A program made the translations under genes and the position numbers. Positions 1-8,666 of a stretch of DNA of 23,185 bases are shown piece after piece. How positions within the stretch are numbered: position 1 is the stretch's first letter; each line of letters opens with the position of its first letter. Source of the DNA: Halobacteriales archaeon QS_9_68_42 (lineage in GTDB: Archaea; Halobacteriota; Halobacteria; Halobacteriales; Haloarculaceae). The stretch spans positions 1 to 23,185 of the forward strand of contig PXSE01000138.1 in the NCBI GenBank assembly GCA_003022905.1. Reading direction: 5' to 3'. Under the pieces are notes generated by a model, which saw nothing but the letters and a program-made list of their open reading frames with translations, did no database searches and was not told the DNA's origin.

Positions 1-321
1 GACCGCCAGGTCGAGGCCCGAGACCGGGGTGTAGAAGTACGGCCGGAAATCGTAAACGCGGGCGTGGACCGGCTCCCTGTCGGTCGTCCGCCCGAAGACG
101 TGCAGCACCGGGTGCTCGTCGTCGCCGCTCCCCTCGACGGTGTAGTCGACCTGCTTGACTGAGAACTCGACGTGCTCGTCAGCCTCCGGGAACCGCTCCT
201 CGGAGATGTCGACGAGGTCGGCGTCATCGACGTCGGGGGAGGCGACGGCGGCGGCCTCCTCGGCGGGTCGGTCGGCGTCGTCGCCGCCCTCGTCGAACGC
301 CGCAAGCGTACCCTGTTCCAT
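1..321 (-). CDS. polB: DNA polymerase family B, N-terminal part (runs off the left edge)
   Basis: Replicative-type family B DNA polymerase; only the first 107 residues lie in the window. The start is the ATG at 319-321. After an acidic, low-complexity leader of about 50 residues (starting MEQGTLAAFDEG), the segment VEFSVKQVDYTVEG, then HPVLHVFGRTTDREPVHARV, then DFRPYFYTP matches the conserved N-terminal domain of haloarchaeal PolB as I remember it. The exonuclease and polymerase motifs would be beyond the edge, so the catalytic residues cannot be checked. A T-rich TATA-like box on the minus strand about 29 bases upstream of the ATG fits a leaderless transcript. It is transcribed away from the next gene. 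The call rests on recall of the family N-terminus, not on catalytic motifs. Confidence 0.8.
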   Translation of the reverse strand, partial: MEQGTLAAFDEGGDDADRPAEEAAAVASPDVDDADLVDISEERFPEADEHVEFSVKQVDYTVEGSGDDEHPVLHVFGRTTDREPVHARVYDFRPYFYTPVSGLDLAV

Positions 322-345
322 GGGTTCTCTCGTTGGTGCGCCCCG

Positions 346-354
346 GTAAAAACC
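346..354 (-). promoter_or_regulatory. TATA box of polB
   Basis: The minus strand reads GGTTTTTACC here, centred about 29 bases before the polB ATG. That is the distance expected for a haloarchaeal leaderless mRNA. Inferred from position and composition only. Confidence 0.45.
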
Positions 355-480
355 TCGGTGTTCCGGGCGAACCACTCGCCCGGTCCCGGCGGAACGGACC
401 CTCGCCCTCCTGCGTATCGAGACATGACACGCCCACAAGGGATTTACATTGACATACCGTACCATAGGGTGGTGAAAGCC

Positions 481-666
481 ATGCCGGACCCTGATGCGAA
501 GGCCGAGCGGGACAGCGCGGGAGAGCGCCCGGAACCGGGTGTCGCCGACGCCGTCGAGGCGACGGAATCCTACCAGACGGAGGAGGGCGTAGTCTTTTAC
601 GACGCGGAGAACCCGCTTGCGTGGATGCAGGCGGGCGAGGTCATCGACCTCGAAGAGACTGCCTGA
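481..666 (+). CDS. Small acidic haloarchaeal protein (DUF7331-like)
   Basis: A 61-residue protein of unknown function. It has an acidic, disordered N-terminal half, followed by SYQTEEGVVFYDAENPLAW and a short acidic tail ending in DLEETA. I associate this YQTEEGVVFYDAENPLAW core with a small haloarchaeal family (DUF7331), but have no function for it. The ATG at 481 is preferred over upstream in-frame starts (for example ATG 424) because the extension would be non-acidic and unlike haloarchaeal proteins. A GGTGGTGA sequence at 467-474 lies at ribosome-binding distance, so this gene is probably translated from a leader, unlike most neighbours. Cytoplasmic; no signal or membrane segment. Confidence 0.72.
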   Translation: MPDPDAKAERDSAGERPEPGVADAVEATESYQTEEGVVFYDAENPLAWMQAGEVIDLEETA

Positions 667-686
667 GTCACCTTTCGGTGGTCGTC

Positions 687-700
687 GAGCGCCGACGCTC
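687..700. terminator. Weak hairpin in the 667-950 intergenic stretch
   Basis: GAGCG (687-691) and CGCTC (696-700) form a 5-bp inverted repeat with a 4-base loop, 20 bases after the stop codon of the preceding gene and followed by CTTTC. It could be a weak 3'-end structure. In the rest of this 284-base gap I see only the promoter of the next gene. Confidence 0.2.
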
Positions 701-915
701 CTTTCGGCCTGTGCGCTCCGACCGTCCAGTACGACGCATTCGGCCCGAACCAACGGGCCGCCCCCGTCCGTCGCTCCGCCCCAGCTACTGCTCTCGAGCG
801 ACCCGGACGAGAACGCTCCGACGTTCCCGACGAGACCCGGCGGTCGGTCGGCCACCAGAGGTTCGACGACGACCGCTTCCCGGAGCCGTTGTCGGCGGCG
901 CCCCCTGCGAGGTCG

Positions 916-926
916 CGTTACTTTTC
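916..926 (+). promoter_or_regulatory. TATA box for the 951 gene
   Basis: GTTACTTTTC is centred about 29 bases before the GTG at 951. This supports that GTG as a leaderless start and argues against the longer upstream in-frame extension. Confidence 0.45.
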
Positions 927-950
927 ACCCCGGAGTCGCTGGTTGCGGAC

Positions 951-1283
951 GTGCCACCCATCGGCGACGACTCCGCCGAACCCGACGAGTTCGACCCGGG
1001 GAGCCTGGGCCCCGAGACGCCGGGCATCGACACCGACGGCGGCGACACGGTCGAAATCGACGGCGACGTCGACGAGGTGCTCCTCCGGACGTTCTGGGGG
1101 GCGGTCATCTCGCTGAACGTCGCCATGGCGGCCGTGCCGCTCGGCCTGATGCTGGTCTACTTCCGCGGGAACTGGGAGCTCGGCGGCCTCGCGGTCGCCG
1201 TCGGCCTCGTCGCCGGCGTCGCCACCTACCGGTTCTACTACGTGTTCAGGAAGGACCGCCGCTCCGGGGAGGACGTGACGTGA
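951..1283 (+). CDS. Small two-helix membrane protein (DUF7322-like)
   Basis: A 110-residue protein of unknown function. Residues 1-42 are very acidic and probably cytoplasmic. Two hydrophobic helices follow (about residues 49-69 and 75-96), joined by a short FRGNWELGG loop, and a basic tail YRFYYVFRKDRRSGEDVT follows the second helix. The layout matches a small haloarchaeal family I know as DUF7322; there is no known activity. The start is GTG at 951, chosen because a TATA-like box sits about 29 bases upstream and the sequence before it is not acidic. The 3' end overlaps the next gene by four bases (GTGA), so the two are almost certainly cotranscribed and translationally coupled. Confidence 0.75.
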   Translation: MPPIGDDSAEPDEFDPGSLGPETPGIDTDGGDTVEIDGDVDEVLLRTFWGAVISLNVAMAAVPLGLMLVYFRGNWELGGLAVAVGLVAGVATYRFYYVFRKDRRSGEDVT

Positions 1284-1693
1284 GGACCGTCGACCACGAC
1301 GGCGACCGCTATCTGCTGGTGAAGCGGTCCGACGAGTCCAGCCTCATCCGGGACCCCGAGACCGGCAAGGAGCGGTACCTGCCCAACGAGGAGCTTTCCG
1401 GGACGGGCGAGCCGCCGCTGGTCGTCGCGGCCCGCCGCGTCCCCGACCCGGCCCGCCGACTCGTCACGGCCGTCCCGTCGGAGCGGGCGCTCGGCGTGCT
1501 CCTCGAACTCGACGAGCGCGGGCCGATGGCGGTCCGGACCGTGCTCGCATCGTACGACCTCTGTGAGTCGGACCTCTACGGGCTGTTCGGTGAACTCCGC
1601 GCCGCTGGCCTCGTCGTGGAGGCCGACGTCGACGGCCGGCGGGGCTACCGGCTGACCGACAGCGGCCGCGAGGCCATCGAGGCCGTCCGGTAG
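1280..1693 (+). CDS. Winged-helix domain protein (DUF7346-like)
   Basis: A 137-residue protein starting with GTG inside the GTGA overlap with the previous gene. The N-terminal 50 residues (YLLVKRSDESSLIRDPETG, then ERYLPNEEL) form a small beta-rich region typical of this haloarchaeal family. The C-terminal half, from about residue 70 (SERALGVLLELDERGPMAVRT), followed by LFGELRAAGLVVEADV and RGYRLTDSGREAIEAV, reads as a winged helix: helices, recognition helix, then a wing and a closing helix. It probably binds DNA, but no target is visible. Its stop codon (1691-1693) directly abuts the rad50 stop (1694-1696) on the other strand, leaving no room for a separate terminator. Confidence 0.75.
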   Translation: MRTVDHDGDRYLLVKRSDESSLIRDPETGKERYLPNEELSGTGEPPLVVAARRVPDPARRLVTAVPSERALGVLLELDERGPMAVRTVLASYDLCESDLYGLFGELRAAGLVVEADVDGRRGYRLTDSGREAIEAVR

Positions 1694-4357
1694 TTAGGAG
1701 AGGGCCTCCACGGTCGCCGACCGCTCGACGGACGAGCGGTTCGTCGTCGGGTCCTTCCGGACCGCGACCAGGTCGTCTGCGGCCCCCACCAGTTCCTCGT
1801 CGTGGCTGACGACGATTATCTGCTCGACGCCGTGGGTCGTCATCGACTCGATGAGCTCGATGAGGTTCGAGACGTGTCCCGAGTCGAGGAAGACGGTCGG
1901 CTCATCGAGGATGAGCGGCGGCGTCGGCGCCCGGCCCTCGATGCCCTCCGACAGCAGCCGGTAGATGCCACACCGCAACGAGAGGTTGAACAGCGCCCGC
2001 TCGCCGCCCGACAGCTGTTCGGGCTCCAGCGGCGTCCCGTCCTTCTGGTAGACGGTCAGCTCGTAGTCGCCGTCCAGTTCGATGCGGGCGTAAGAGTCGT
2101 TCTCGTACACCAGCTGGAACGTCTCGTTGAGCATCGCCTCCAGCTTCTCGACGTTCCGCTGGCGGAGCTCCGTTCGCAGGTCGGCGTACGTCTCCTGTAG
2201 CTGTCGAGCCTCCTCGTACAGCGAGTCCAGCCGGTCGACGACGGCCTCGAGTTCGTCGCGCCGCTCGCGAAGCCCCTCCAGTTCCTCGAGTTCGTTCTCG
2301 ACGGCGCCGATCTCGGCCTGCAGTTCATTGCGGCGCTCCCGCTGCTCCTCGAGGTACGGCTCGACCCGCTCGAGGTAGTCCTCGGCGCGCTTCTTCTCGT
2401 CGTTGGCCTTCTCGAGGGCCGACCGGTCGAACTCCGCCTCGAGGTCGGTCTTCCGCTCGCGCTTGTCGGCCAGCCGCTCGCGGCGCTCGTCGTTCAGTTC
2501 GGCCTCCTTGTCGCGGCGCTCCCGGAGTTGCTCGATGTCCCGCTCGTTGTCGGCGACGTCCTCCAGTAGCTCCTCGATCCGCTCGAGCCGCTGGCGCCGG
2601 TCGTCGATAGTCGCCTTCTCGGCGTTCAGCTCGCCGATGGCCTCCCGGGCCTCCTCGGCGTCAGCCGCGGCGTCCTCAGCGTCGGCTTCCGCCTCCGTCG
2701 CTTCCGTCTCGAGTTCCTCGGCGTCCTCGCGTAGCTCCTCGACGCGCGTCTTGCGTTCCTCGAGAGTGTCGGCCTTCTGCTCGACCAGTTCGGCGACGTT
2801 CGACTGGGACTCTTCCAGCCGGGCAAGCTCGGTTTCAGTCTCGACCAGTTCGACGGCCCGCTTTCGCTCTTTCTCGAGTTCCTCGACGCGGCCCCCGGCG
2901 TCGGCGAGCTCCGACTCCAGTTCGGCGACCCGCTCGCGGTCCTCGTCGACGGACTCGACGTGTGGCGCCCCCTCGACGGGCTGGCCGCACTCGGGGCACT
3001 TGCCCGCCTCGAGCAGGCGTTCGGCCTCCCGGACCGTCTCCTCGGCGTTCCCGAGGTCCGCCTCCAGCTCCGCAACCCGCTCTCTGGCCGCCGTCAGCTC
3101 CTCGGCGACCGACTCGCGGTGGTCCTCGACGGCCGACCGCTCGACTTCGGCCGCCGACAGCTCCTCGCGGAGCGCTTCTATCTCCTCGTCCAGCTTCTCG
3201 AGGTCCGCGCGGCGCTCGGCGAGGCTCTCTCGCTTGGTCTCGACGTCCGCCTCGAGTTCGTCGGCCTCCGCGCGGGCCGCTTCGGCCTCCTCGTGGAGTT
3301 CGTCGGCCCGCTCGCAGGCCGTCTCGGCGGTGCTCTCGTACTCTTGAGCCTCGAGACGGTGCTCCTCGATGTCGTCCCGCAATGACTCGGCCTCGTCGTC
3401 GAGCGATTCGAGGCGGTTGGCGACGGCCTCCGGTTCGGCCGCCTTGAGGTTCGTCTCGGCGACGGCCGCCTCGAGTTCCTCCCGGAGGGCGTCGGTGGTC
3501 TCCCGTAGCGACCGGATGCGCTCGCCGAGCGCCTCGCGTTCGCCTTCCGCCTCCGAGATGGTGGCGGCCAGCTCCTCGATGTCGTCGTCGAGTTCCTCGA
3601 TCTCCTCGCGGCGGCTCTCGTACTCCTCGATGACGTTCTCGGCGGCCTCGAGCGCCTCGAGGGCCTCCTCGCGGTTCTCGCGCTTGTCCTCGATGTCCTC
3701 GGCGACCTCCGACAGCTCCGACCGGAGGCCGTTGAGCCGGTCGTGAAGGTCCTTGTCCTCCTTGGTTTCGATTTGCTCTGTTACCTGTGAGAGGGCGCCC
3801 TCCTTGTCGTCGCGGACACGCCCGACGCCGACGCGGGCGTCGCTGGCCCGCTCGCGGTACTCCTCGAGCTTGCCCAGCTGGAGCAGATCGTCGATCATGT
3901 CCTGGCGCTCGCCCGGCGAGGCGTTGATGAGCTTGTTCACCTCGCCCTGGCGGACGTACGCGCAGTTGACGAACGCATTGGCGTCCATCCGCAGCAGCGA
4001 CTCGACGCGGCTCTCGACGCCCGTGACCTGCTCTACCGTGCCCTCGGGCGTCTCCAGAACGCAGGTCGTCGTCTGGGCGGCCTCGCCGCGGAGCTTCACC
4101 TCCCGCTCGACGTGGTACGAGCCGCCGCCGTGGGCGAACCACAACTCGACGGCCATTTCCTCGGCGTCGTTCGAGATGACCTCGTCGAGCGTTCCCTCGA
4201 TGGCGTCGGCGCCGTACAGCGCGAAAAAACACGCCTCGAGCAGCGAGGACTTCCCGCTGCCGTTGACGCCGTGGACGACGGTGACGCCGGAACCGAGCGT
4301 TAACTCGCTGTCGGCGTAGCACTTGAAGTTCCGCAGTCGAACGCGCTCGAACTTCAC
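1694..4357 (-). CDS. rad50: DNA double-strand break repair ATPase Rad50
   Basis: An SMC-like ATPase that works with Mre11 to tether and process DNA ends. 887 residues, normal for haloarchaea. The N-terminal lobe has the Walker A motif GVNGSGKSS at 30-38 and the Q-loop region [11 protein letters not shown]. Two long, very Glu/Arg-rich coiled-coil arms flank the zinc hook [10 protein letters not shown] (cysteines 454 and 457). The C-terminal lobe carries the ABC signature [16 protein letters not shown], Walker [13 protein letters not shown] and the H-loop VVSHDEEL. All motifs are present, so the protein should be functional. The start codon is GTG (4355-4357) and overlaps the mre11 stop by four bases, indicating translational coupling. 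The acidic coiled coil leaves long meaningless open frames on the opposite strand. Confidence 0.97.
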   Translation of the reverse strand: MKFERVRLRNFKCYADSELTLGSGVTVVHGVNGSGKSSLLEACFFALYGADAIEGTLDEVISNDAEEMAVELWFAHGGGSYHVEREVKLRGEAAQTTTCVLETPEGTVEQVTGVESRVESLLRMDANAFVNCAYVRQGEVNKLINASPGERQDMIDDLLQLGKLEEYRERASDARVGVGRVRDDKEGALSQVTEQIETKEDKDLHDRLNGLRSELSEVAEDIEDKRENREEALEALEAAENVIEEYESRREEIEELDDDIEELAATISEAEGEREALGERIRSLRETTDALREELEAAVAETNLKAAEPEAVANRLESLDDEAESLRDDIEEHRLEAQEYESTAETACERADELHEEAEAARAEADELEADVETKRESLAERRADLEKLDEEIEALREELSAAEVERSAVEDHRESVAEELTAARERVAELEADLGNAEETVREAERLLEAGKCPECGQPVEGAPHVESVDEDRERVAELESELADAGGRVEELEKERKRAVELVETETELARLEESQSNVAELVEQKADTLEERKTRVEELREDAEELETEATEAEADAEDAAADAEEAREAIGELNAEKATIDDRRQRLERIEELLEDVADNERDIEQLRERRDKEAELNDERRERLADKRERKTDLEAEFDRSALEKANDEKKRAEDYLERVEPYLEEQRERRNELQAEIGAVENELEELEGLRERRDELEAVVDRLDSLYEEARQLQETYADLRTELRQRNVEKLEAMLNETFQLVYENDSYARIELDGDYELTVYQKDGTPLEPEQLSGGERALFNLSLRCGIYRLLSEGIEGRAPTPPLILDEPTVFLDSGHVSNLIELIESMTTHGVEQIIVVSHDEELVGAADDLVAVRKDPTTNRSSVERSATVEALS

Positions 4358-5772
4358 AGGTAGTCCTCCATCGATGCTTGGTCGTCAGCGTCGTCGGCGG
4401 GAGCGCCTCCGCCCCCTGCTTCGGACTCACTGCCGTCGGCGGCCTCGACCGATTGTTCGGCGTCCGCCGTCGGTTTCGTTTCGGGTTCCGCCGTCCGCCC
4501 AGGGGCGGCCTCCTCGGGCGAGGCCTTGTCTCCGGCCTGCTCGTCGGGGGCCGCGTCGGCCGACGCTCCACCGCCCTCCGCGGCCGTCTCCTCCGAGGTG
4601 TCGTCCGACTCGTCGGGGAGGCGGTCGGCGACGGTCTCGGCTTCCTCGGCGGGGGCGGGCTCGAACGCCGACGGCTCCTCAAGCAGTTCCTCGACCCGGC
4701 GCTCGGTCTCGTCGGCGACGTTCGAGTCGGCCACCTTGCTCTCGCGGATGGTGCCGTCAAGGTCGCGGGCGGCCTCGCTCAGGCCGAGTTCCCGGACTCG
4801 CTCGCGGACGGCCTCGTCCGGGTCGGCGAAGGCGACCTCGAGATCGGTCTCCTCGGCAATCTCGCGGCGGTCGTTCACTCGGGCGACGAGCGCGCCGGCC
4901 TCGTCGGCTATGCTCTCGATCCGCGCCGCCGACACCTCCTCGCCGTCGCCCGTCAGCCCGACGTGGACCACCGCGTCCTCGAGGTCGTGCTCCCGGAGGC
5001 GGTCCCGGACCCGCTCGAACCCCTCGCCGGCCGCCAACTCAAGATCGACGAAGACGAACTCCCGGGTCTCGATGCCGCGCCGGGAGATGTCGACGCCTTT
5101 GTCGAACGCCACAATGTTGTACCCGCGGGCCTCGCGCTCGTCGGCGCTGGCCCGCTCGGTCGACCCGCAGTAGGTGACCCAAGTGTCGTCGACTTCCCCT
5201 CTTGTGGGCGCGTGCTCGTCGCCGAGCAGCATCGCGTTGAACTCGACGGTCGCCTCCGCCAGCACCTCGGCGGCGTCCCATTCGACGTTGCCGTAGTCGG
5301 GGACCAGCGGCTTGAAGAGGCCGTGGGAGACGAGCGCCGCGTGGTCGGCGTCGTGGGGCTCGAACTCGTAGGCGAGGTCGGCCCGCCGGGCGCGCGGAAC
5401 GAAGTCGAGTCCGTAGAAGGCGGTGTCGCCGACGACGGTCGGCGTCCCGTCGAGACGGGTCGCAAGTCCCATTGCCTCGAAGAGGTCCAGCCACTGGGCG
5501 TCCCGCTTGGTCTCGTGGTTGCCGACGACGGCGAGAAACGGGACGTCGGCCGCCGCGAGGGTCCCGAGGATTTCCTGGGTCCCCAGCAGGTCCGGCAGGC
5601 CGGGACGGCGGTCATGGAAGAGGTCGCCCGCGTGCACCACCGCGTCCACGTCGGACTCGACGGCGTCCGACACCACCTGCCGGAAGGCGTCGAGAAAGTC
5701 CTCGCGGCGCTCGGGCAGGTGGTACTGCCGGTATCCGAGGTGGGTGTCCCCGGTGTGAATCACCCGTGCCAT
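4354..5772 (-). CDS. mre11: DNA double-strand break repair nuclease Mre11
   Basis: Metallophosphoesterase nuclease of the Mre11-Rad50 complex, 472 residues. Phosphodiesterase motifs: GDTHLG (D9, H11), HAGDLFHD (D50), VGNHET (N85, H86), SHGLFKP (H150) and LGDEHAP (D185, H187). The last has Asp where most Mre11 proteins have the first His of GHxH; I believe this is common in haloarchaea. Residues about 195-345 form the capping and Rad50-binding part. Residues about 355-465 are a long acidic Ala/Glu/Asp/Pro linker, typical of salt-adapted proteins, ending in SMEDYL. Second gene of a three-gene minus-strand operon: it overlaps the upstream small gene by 13 bases and rad50 by 4. Confidence 0.96.
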   Translation of the reverse strand: MARVIHTGDTHLGYRQYHLPERREDFLDAFRQVVSDAVESDVDAVVHAGDLFHDRRPGLPDLLGTQEILGTLAAADVPFLAVVGNHETKRDAQWLDLFEAMGLATRLDGTPTVVGDTAFYGLDFVPRARRADLAYEFEPHDADHAALVSHGLFKPLVPDYGNVEWDAAEVLAEATVEFNAMLLGDEHAPTRGEVDDTWVTYCGSTERASADEREARGYNIVAFDKGVDISRRGIETREFVFVDLELAAGEGFERVRDRLREHDLEDAVVHVGLTGDGEEVSAARIESIADEAGALVARVNDRREIAEETDLEVAFADPDEAVRERVRELGLSEAARDLDGTIRESKVADSNVADETERRVEELLEEPSAFEPAPAEEAETVADRLPDESDDTSEETAAEGGGASADAAPDEQAGDKASPEEAAPGRTAEPETKPTADAEQSVEAADGSESEAGGGGAPADDADDQASMEDYL

Positions 5773-6110
5773 CGGGACGACCCTTCGTCGTCGCCTCTTA
5801 AATCGATTCCGCGACCGCGGTGAAACTGGTCGTCGGCGTCGAGCCGCCCTTCGGCGGCGGCCCTGAACCGGCGGAACGCCGAAAGCGCCCGCTCGCCGCG
5901 CTCCTCAAGGGCGGTGGTCTCGACGGTCTCGACGGCCGCCGCCAGTTCGGCCAGCCCCGTCGTCTCGACGAACTCGGCGGCGGCCTCGAGGCTCTCGGTG
6001 GCGGCGTCGGCCCGCTTGATGATGGCCGTCTCGTCGGCGTCGGCCAGCCGGCGGAGCGACGCCTTCACGCTCGTCGGGTCCGGCTGCCGGTCCGGGTCTT
6101 CGGCGACCAC
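5760..6110 (-). CDS. Conserved small helical protein upstream of mre11
   Basis: About 116 residues, acidic and predicted all-helical, no recognised domain. Ala- and Glu-rich helices (for example ADADETAIIKRADAATESLE) are followed by a C-terminal [20 protein letters not shown] segment that looks conserved. Its stop overlaps the start of mre11 by 13 bases, so it is the first gene of the mre11-rad50 operon and may assist that complex (inference from position only). The start is uncertain: GTG at 6108-6110 is preferred because a TTTTTG box lies about 27-29 bases upstream; GTG at 6129-6131 (123 residues) or 6066-6068 (102 residues) are alternatives. No membrane segment or metal-binding motif is visible. 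Confidence 0.7.
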   Translation of the reverse strand: MVAEDPDRQPDPTSVKASLRRLADADETAIIKRADAATESLEAAAEFVETTGLAELAAAVETVETTALEERGERALSAFRRFRAAAEGRLDADDQFHRGRGIDLRGDDEGSSRWHG

Positions 6111-6171
6111 GGAACGAGGTGGCCCCGTCACCGGACAAAAACCCTCGGTACGCTCCCCGACACGGGGCCAA

Positions 6172-6182
6172 TCTCTAATTGT
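6172..6182 (+). promoter_or_regulatory. TATA box for the 6204 gene
   Basis: TCTCTAATTGT is centred about 26 bases before the GTG at 6204, which fits leaderless initiation there. Confidence 0.45.
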
Positions 6183-6203
6183 GTTCGGCCGGACGGACGG
6201 CCC

Positions 6204-6875
6204 GTGTTGCCGACCTTGCTGGATGGCCTGCTCGGGGTCCACGTCGCCGCGGGAGCGATTGCGCTGCTCGCGGGCCTCGTCGCCGCCGTGACCGAGAAGG
6301 GCGGTCGGCGGCACGTCCGCGCCGGACGGACCTACATCGCGTCGATGGCCGTCGTCGTGACGACGGCGCTCCCGCTCGCCGCCGTCGACGCCGACTACTT
6401 CCTGTTCTCCATCGCGGTGTTCAGCGGCTACCTTGTGTTCAGGGGATGGCGCGTGCTCGCCGGGAAGCGACCGGAACCGGGCGCCGCCGCGCCGGCCGAC
6501 TGGGCGGCGAACCTGACGATGTTTGGATTCGGCCTCGCCATGCTCTGTCTCGGTGCCGCCGACCTGCTGGCCGGCGACATCCTCGGAACCGCGCTCGTCG
6601 TCTTCGGCGCCATCGGCCTCGCGCTCGCGGGCAGCCAGGTGCGGTCCATCTACCGTCTGCCGGAGGACCCACGGGAGTGGATTTCCAAACACATCGTCTT
6701 CATGGGCGGCGGCTACATCGCAACGGTCACCGCCGCCGTGACCGTGAACCTCGTGATGCTGCCGCCTGTGCTCAGGTGGGTCGGACCGGCGCTGGTCGGG
6801 ACGCCACTCATCGCGGTGGCCGTCGCTCGATACGAACGCCGCTTCGGTTCGGGAGCGGAACCCCCGTCGCAGTAG
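6204..6875 (+). CDS. DUF2306-like multi-pass membrane protein
   Basis: 223 residues with about six or seven hydrophobic helices. The N-terminal part (GVHVAAGAIALLAGLVA, then HVRAGRTYIASM, and FLFSIAVFSGYLVFRGWRVL) resembles the DUF2306 family, which has a helix, a short basic HxRxGRxY loop and then a further helix. The C-terminal part has SIYRLPEDPREWISKHIVFMGGGYIATVTAA and ends in a basic, then neutral tail. The His residues in the HV, KHI and RRHVR segments could bind a cofactor, but this is only a guess; the function of the family is not known to me. The GTG at 6204 was chosen because a TATA-like box lies 26 bases upstream. Single gene with no operon partner. Confidence 0.7.
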   Translation: MLPTLLDGLLGVHVAAGAIALLAGLVAAVTEKGGRRHVRAGRTYIASMAVVVTTALPLAAVDADYFLFSIAVFSGYLVFRGWRVLAGKRPEPGAAAPADWAANLTMFGFGLAMLCLGAADLLAGDILGTALVVFGAIGLALAGSQVRSIYRLPEDPREWISKHIVFMGGGYIATVTAAVTVNLVMLPPVLRWVGPALVGTPLIAVAVARYERRFGSGAEPPSQ

Positions 6876-6968
6876 TCCGGGTTCCGGCGCTAACAGGTGG
6901 GGTTCGTCTCGACCGTCGGTAGCCAGCAGGAAGTCGAACGTTCAGCCGCCCGGTGGCAAGAGTGGTCT

Positions 6969-7232
6969 CTACTCCTCGACCGCCAGCGTGTAGACGCGCT
7001 TCCGCGCGTCGGTGAACGAGAACCGCGAGTCGACGGCGTCGATCTCCTCGAGCCGCGTCAGCGCGTACCGGACCGTCCGCGGGGGTAGCATCGTCTCCTC
7101 GGCCAGTTGGCTCTGGGTCAGTCGCTCATCGTACTCGAGCACCTTGGCGACCAGCTTCGCGCTCGGCGGCAGCTCCGCGACGGCCTCCCAGCCGACCGCG
7201 TCCGACTCCGCCTCGAGTTCGCTCGCACTCAT
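6969..7232 (-). CDS. Winged helix-turn-helix transcription regulator (MarR-like)
   Basis: 87 residues. After an acidic leader (about 20 residues) comes LPPSAKLVAKVLEY, the first helix, then DERLTQSQLAEETMLPPRTV, a helix-turn-helix with the recognition helix RTVRYALTRLEE, then the wing DSRFSFTDARKRVYTL. This is the compact haloarchaeal MarR/TrmB-type winged helix without an obvious ligand domain. It diverges from the PAN gene across a 169-base gap, so it may control itself or PAN, but no operator is clear. The ATG at 7230-7232 is preceded by an AGTATTATTAC box about 30 bases upstream, consistent with leaderless translation. The target genes are unknown. Confidence 0.82.
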   Translation of the reverse strand: MSASELEAESDAVGWEAVAELPPSAKLVAKVLEYDERLTQSQLAEETMLPPRTVRYALTRLEEIDAVDSRFSFTDARKRVYTLAVEE

Positions 7233-7256
7233 CGTACCCTTCGTACTCGATGACGG

Positions 7257-7267
7257 GTAATAATACT
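7257..7267 (-). promoter_or_regulatory. TATA box of the winged-helix regulator
   Basis: The minus strand reads AGTATTATTAC about 30 bases before the ATG at 7232, a strong AT block in a GC-rich background. Confidence 0.5.
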
Positions 7268-7371
7268 TGTTGTTCCGATTTATTTTCAATAGTAATTACG
7301 AGGCGGCGGCGGCCGGGGGCGTCGCACCCACCGTTTTCGGAGCCGTCAGGCGGGTGAGACTACCCGAAGTC

Positions 7372-7381
7372 TCTTATAATC
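7372..7381 (+). promoter_or_regulatory. TATA box of pan
   Basis: TCTTATAATC, with purine-rich CGAAG just upstream as a possible BRE, is centred 25 bases before the PAN ATG. This predicts a leaderless mRNA starting at or next to 7402. Confidence 0.6.
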
Positions 7382-7401
7382 GTGGGCGCTACCTCGGGGC
7401 A

Positions 7402-8619
7402 ATGACAGACACTGTTGACGACGTCGACCTCCCGTACGAGGACGACGCGTCACAGCAGGAGAAGGTGGCGGCGCTCGAGGAGCGTCTCGAGATTCTCGAA
7501 CAACAGAACGAGGAGATGCGGGACAAGCTGCTGGACGCCAACGCCGAGAACAACAAGTACCAGCAGAAGCTCGAGCGGCTCACCCACGAGAACAAGAAGC
7601 TCAAGCAGTCGCCGCTGTTCGTCGCCACCGTCCAAGAGCTGACCGACGAGGGCGTCGTCATCAAGCAGCACGGCAACAACCAAGAGGCGCTGACGGAGGT
7701 CACCGGCGAGATGCGGGAGTCGCTCGGCCCGGACGACCGCGTTGCGGTGAACAACTCCCTATCCATCGTCAAGCAACTGGACGACGAAACCGACGTCCGT
7801 GCCCGGGTGATGCAGGTCGACCAGTCGCCCGACATCACCTACGAGGACATCGGCGGCATCGACGAGCAGATGGACGAGGTACGGGAGACCGTCGAGATGC
7901 CAATCAAGAACCCCGGGATGTTCGACGAGGTGGGCATCGACCCGCCCTCCGGCGTGCTGCTGCACGGCCCGCCGGGAACGGGCAAGACGATGCTGGCGAA
8001 GGCCGTCGCCAACCAGACCGACGCCACCTTCATCAAGATGGCCGGCTCAGAGCTGGTCCACAAGTTCATCGGCGAGGGCGCCAAGCTCGTCCGGGACCTC
8101 TTCGAGCTGGCCCGCCAGCAGGAACCCGCGGTCGTGTTCGTCGACGAGATCGACGCCATCGCCGCCAAGCGCACCGAGTCGAAGACCTCCGGCGACGCCG
8201 AGGTCCAGCGGACGATGATGCAACTGCTCTCGGAGATGGACGGCTTCGAGGACCGCGGCCAGATATCCATCATCGCGGCGACGAACCGCTTCGACATGCT
8301 CGACCGGGCCATCCTCCGGCCAGGCCGGTTCGACCGTCTCATCGAGGTGCCCAAACCCGAACACGAGGGGCGCGAAATCATCTTCGAGATCCACACCCGC
8401 GACATGAACGTCGCCGACGACGTCGACTACGCCGAACTCGCGGCGACGGCCGACGACGCCTCCGGCGCCGACATCAAGGCCATCTCCACCGAGGCCGGGA
8501 TGTACGCCATCCGCGACGACCGCACCGAGGTCCGGATGCATGACTTCGAGAACGCCTGGGAGAAAATCCAGCAGACCGACGAGGCCGTCGACGCCGAGGT
8601 CTCCAAGACGTTCGCCTGA
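7402..8619 (+). CDS. pan1: Proteasome-activating nucleotidase PAN (PAN1 type)
   Basis: Hexameric AAA+ ATPase that unfolds proteins and feeds them to the 20S proteasome. 405 residues. Domains: an N-terminal coiled coil (about 17-68), an OB-fold (about 70-140, with LFVATVQELTDEGVVIKQHG), then the AAA+ domain with Walker A GPPGTGKT (189-196), pore loop KFIGEGAK (221-228), Walker B VVFVDEID (244-251), sensor AATNRFD and arginine-finger region RPGRFDRLI, followed by the small helical lid. The C-terminus is EVSKTFA, not the canonical HbYX, as I recall for other haloarchaeal PAN1 proteins. The N-terminus MTDTVDDVDLPY is typical of PAN1 rather than PAN2. Preceded by a strong TATA box at leaderless distance, and followed immediately by a T-run. 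Confidence 0.95.
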   Translation: MTDTVDDVDLPYEDDASQQEKVAALEERLEILEQQNEEMRDKLLDANAENNKYQQKLERLTHENKKLKQSPLFVATVQELTDEGVVIKQHGNNQEALTEVTGEMRESLGPDDRVAVNNSLSIVKQLDDETDVRARVMQVDQSPDITYEDIGGIDEQMDEVRETVEMPIKNPGMFDEVGIDPPSGVLLHGPPGTGKTMLAKAVANQTDATFIKMAGSELVHKFIGEGAKLVRDLFELARQQEPAVVFVDEIDAIAAKRTESKTSGDAEVQRTMMQLLSEMDGFEDRGQISIIAATNRFDMLDRAILRPGRFDRLIEVPKPEHEGREIIFEIHTRDMNVADDVDYAELAATADDASGADIKAISTEAGMYAIRDDRTEVRMHDFENAWEKIQQTDEAVDAEVSKTFA

Positions 8620-8621
8620 AC

Positions 8622-8666
8622 CTTTTTGCACGCTCGGCGCGCCTGCGGCGCGACTCGCGGCAAAAA
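8622..8666 (+). terminator. T-run and inverted repeat after pan
   Basis: CTTTTTGC begins 3 bases after the PAN stop. TTTTTGC (8623-8629) is matched by GCAAAAA (8660-8666), a perfect 7-bp inverted repeat around a 30-base GC-rich spacer containing GGCGCGCC. The T-run alone could end archaeal transcription. The inverted repeat might also be part of a dispersed intergenic element. Confidence 0.4.

Noticed and set aside
4354..4710. Acidic Ala/Glu/Asp/Pro tail of Mre11 considered as foreign or repeated sequence
   Set aside because: Long acidic linkers are normal in haloarchaeal proteins, and the reading frame ends in a plausible SMEDYL terminus.
2835..4760. 641-codon open frame on the minus strand through rad50 and mre11, and several others antisense to them
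   Set aside because: The protein text is Arg/Pro/Gly-rich with no acidic bias, which is what the other frames of high-GC haloarchaeal genes produce. The real frames carry all conserved motifs.
8590..8619. PAN ending in TFA instead of the HbYX proteasome-docking motif
   Set aside because: I recall other haloarchaeal PAN1 proteins ending in AFA or similar, so this is a family feature rather than an anomaly here.
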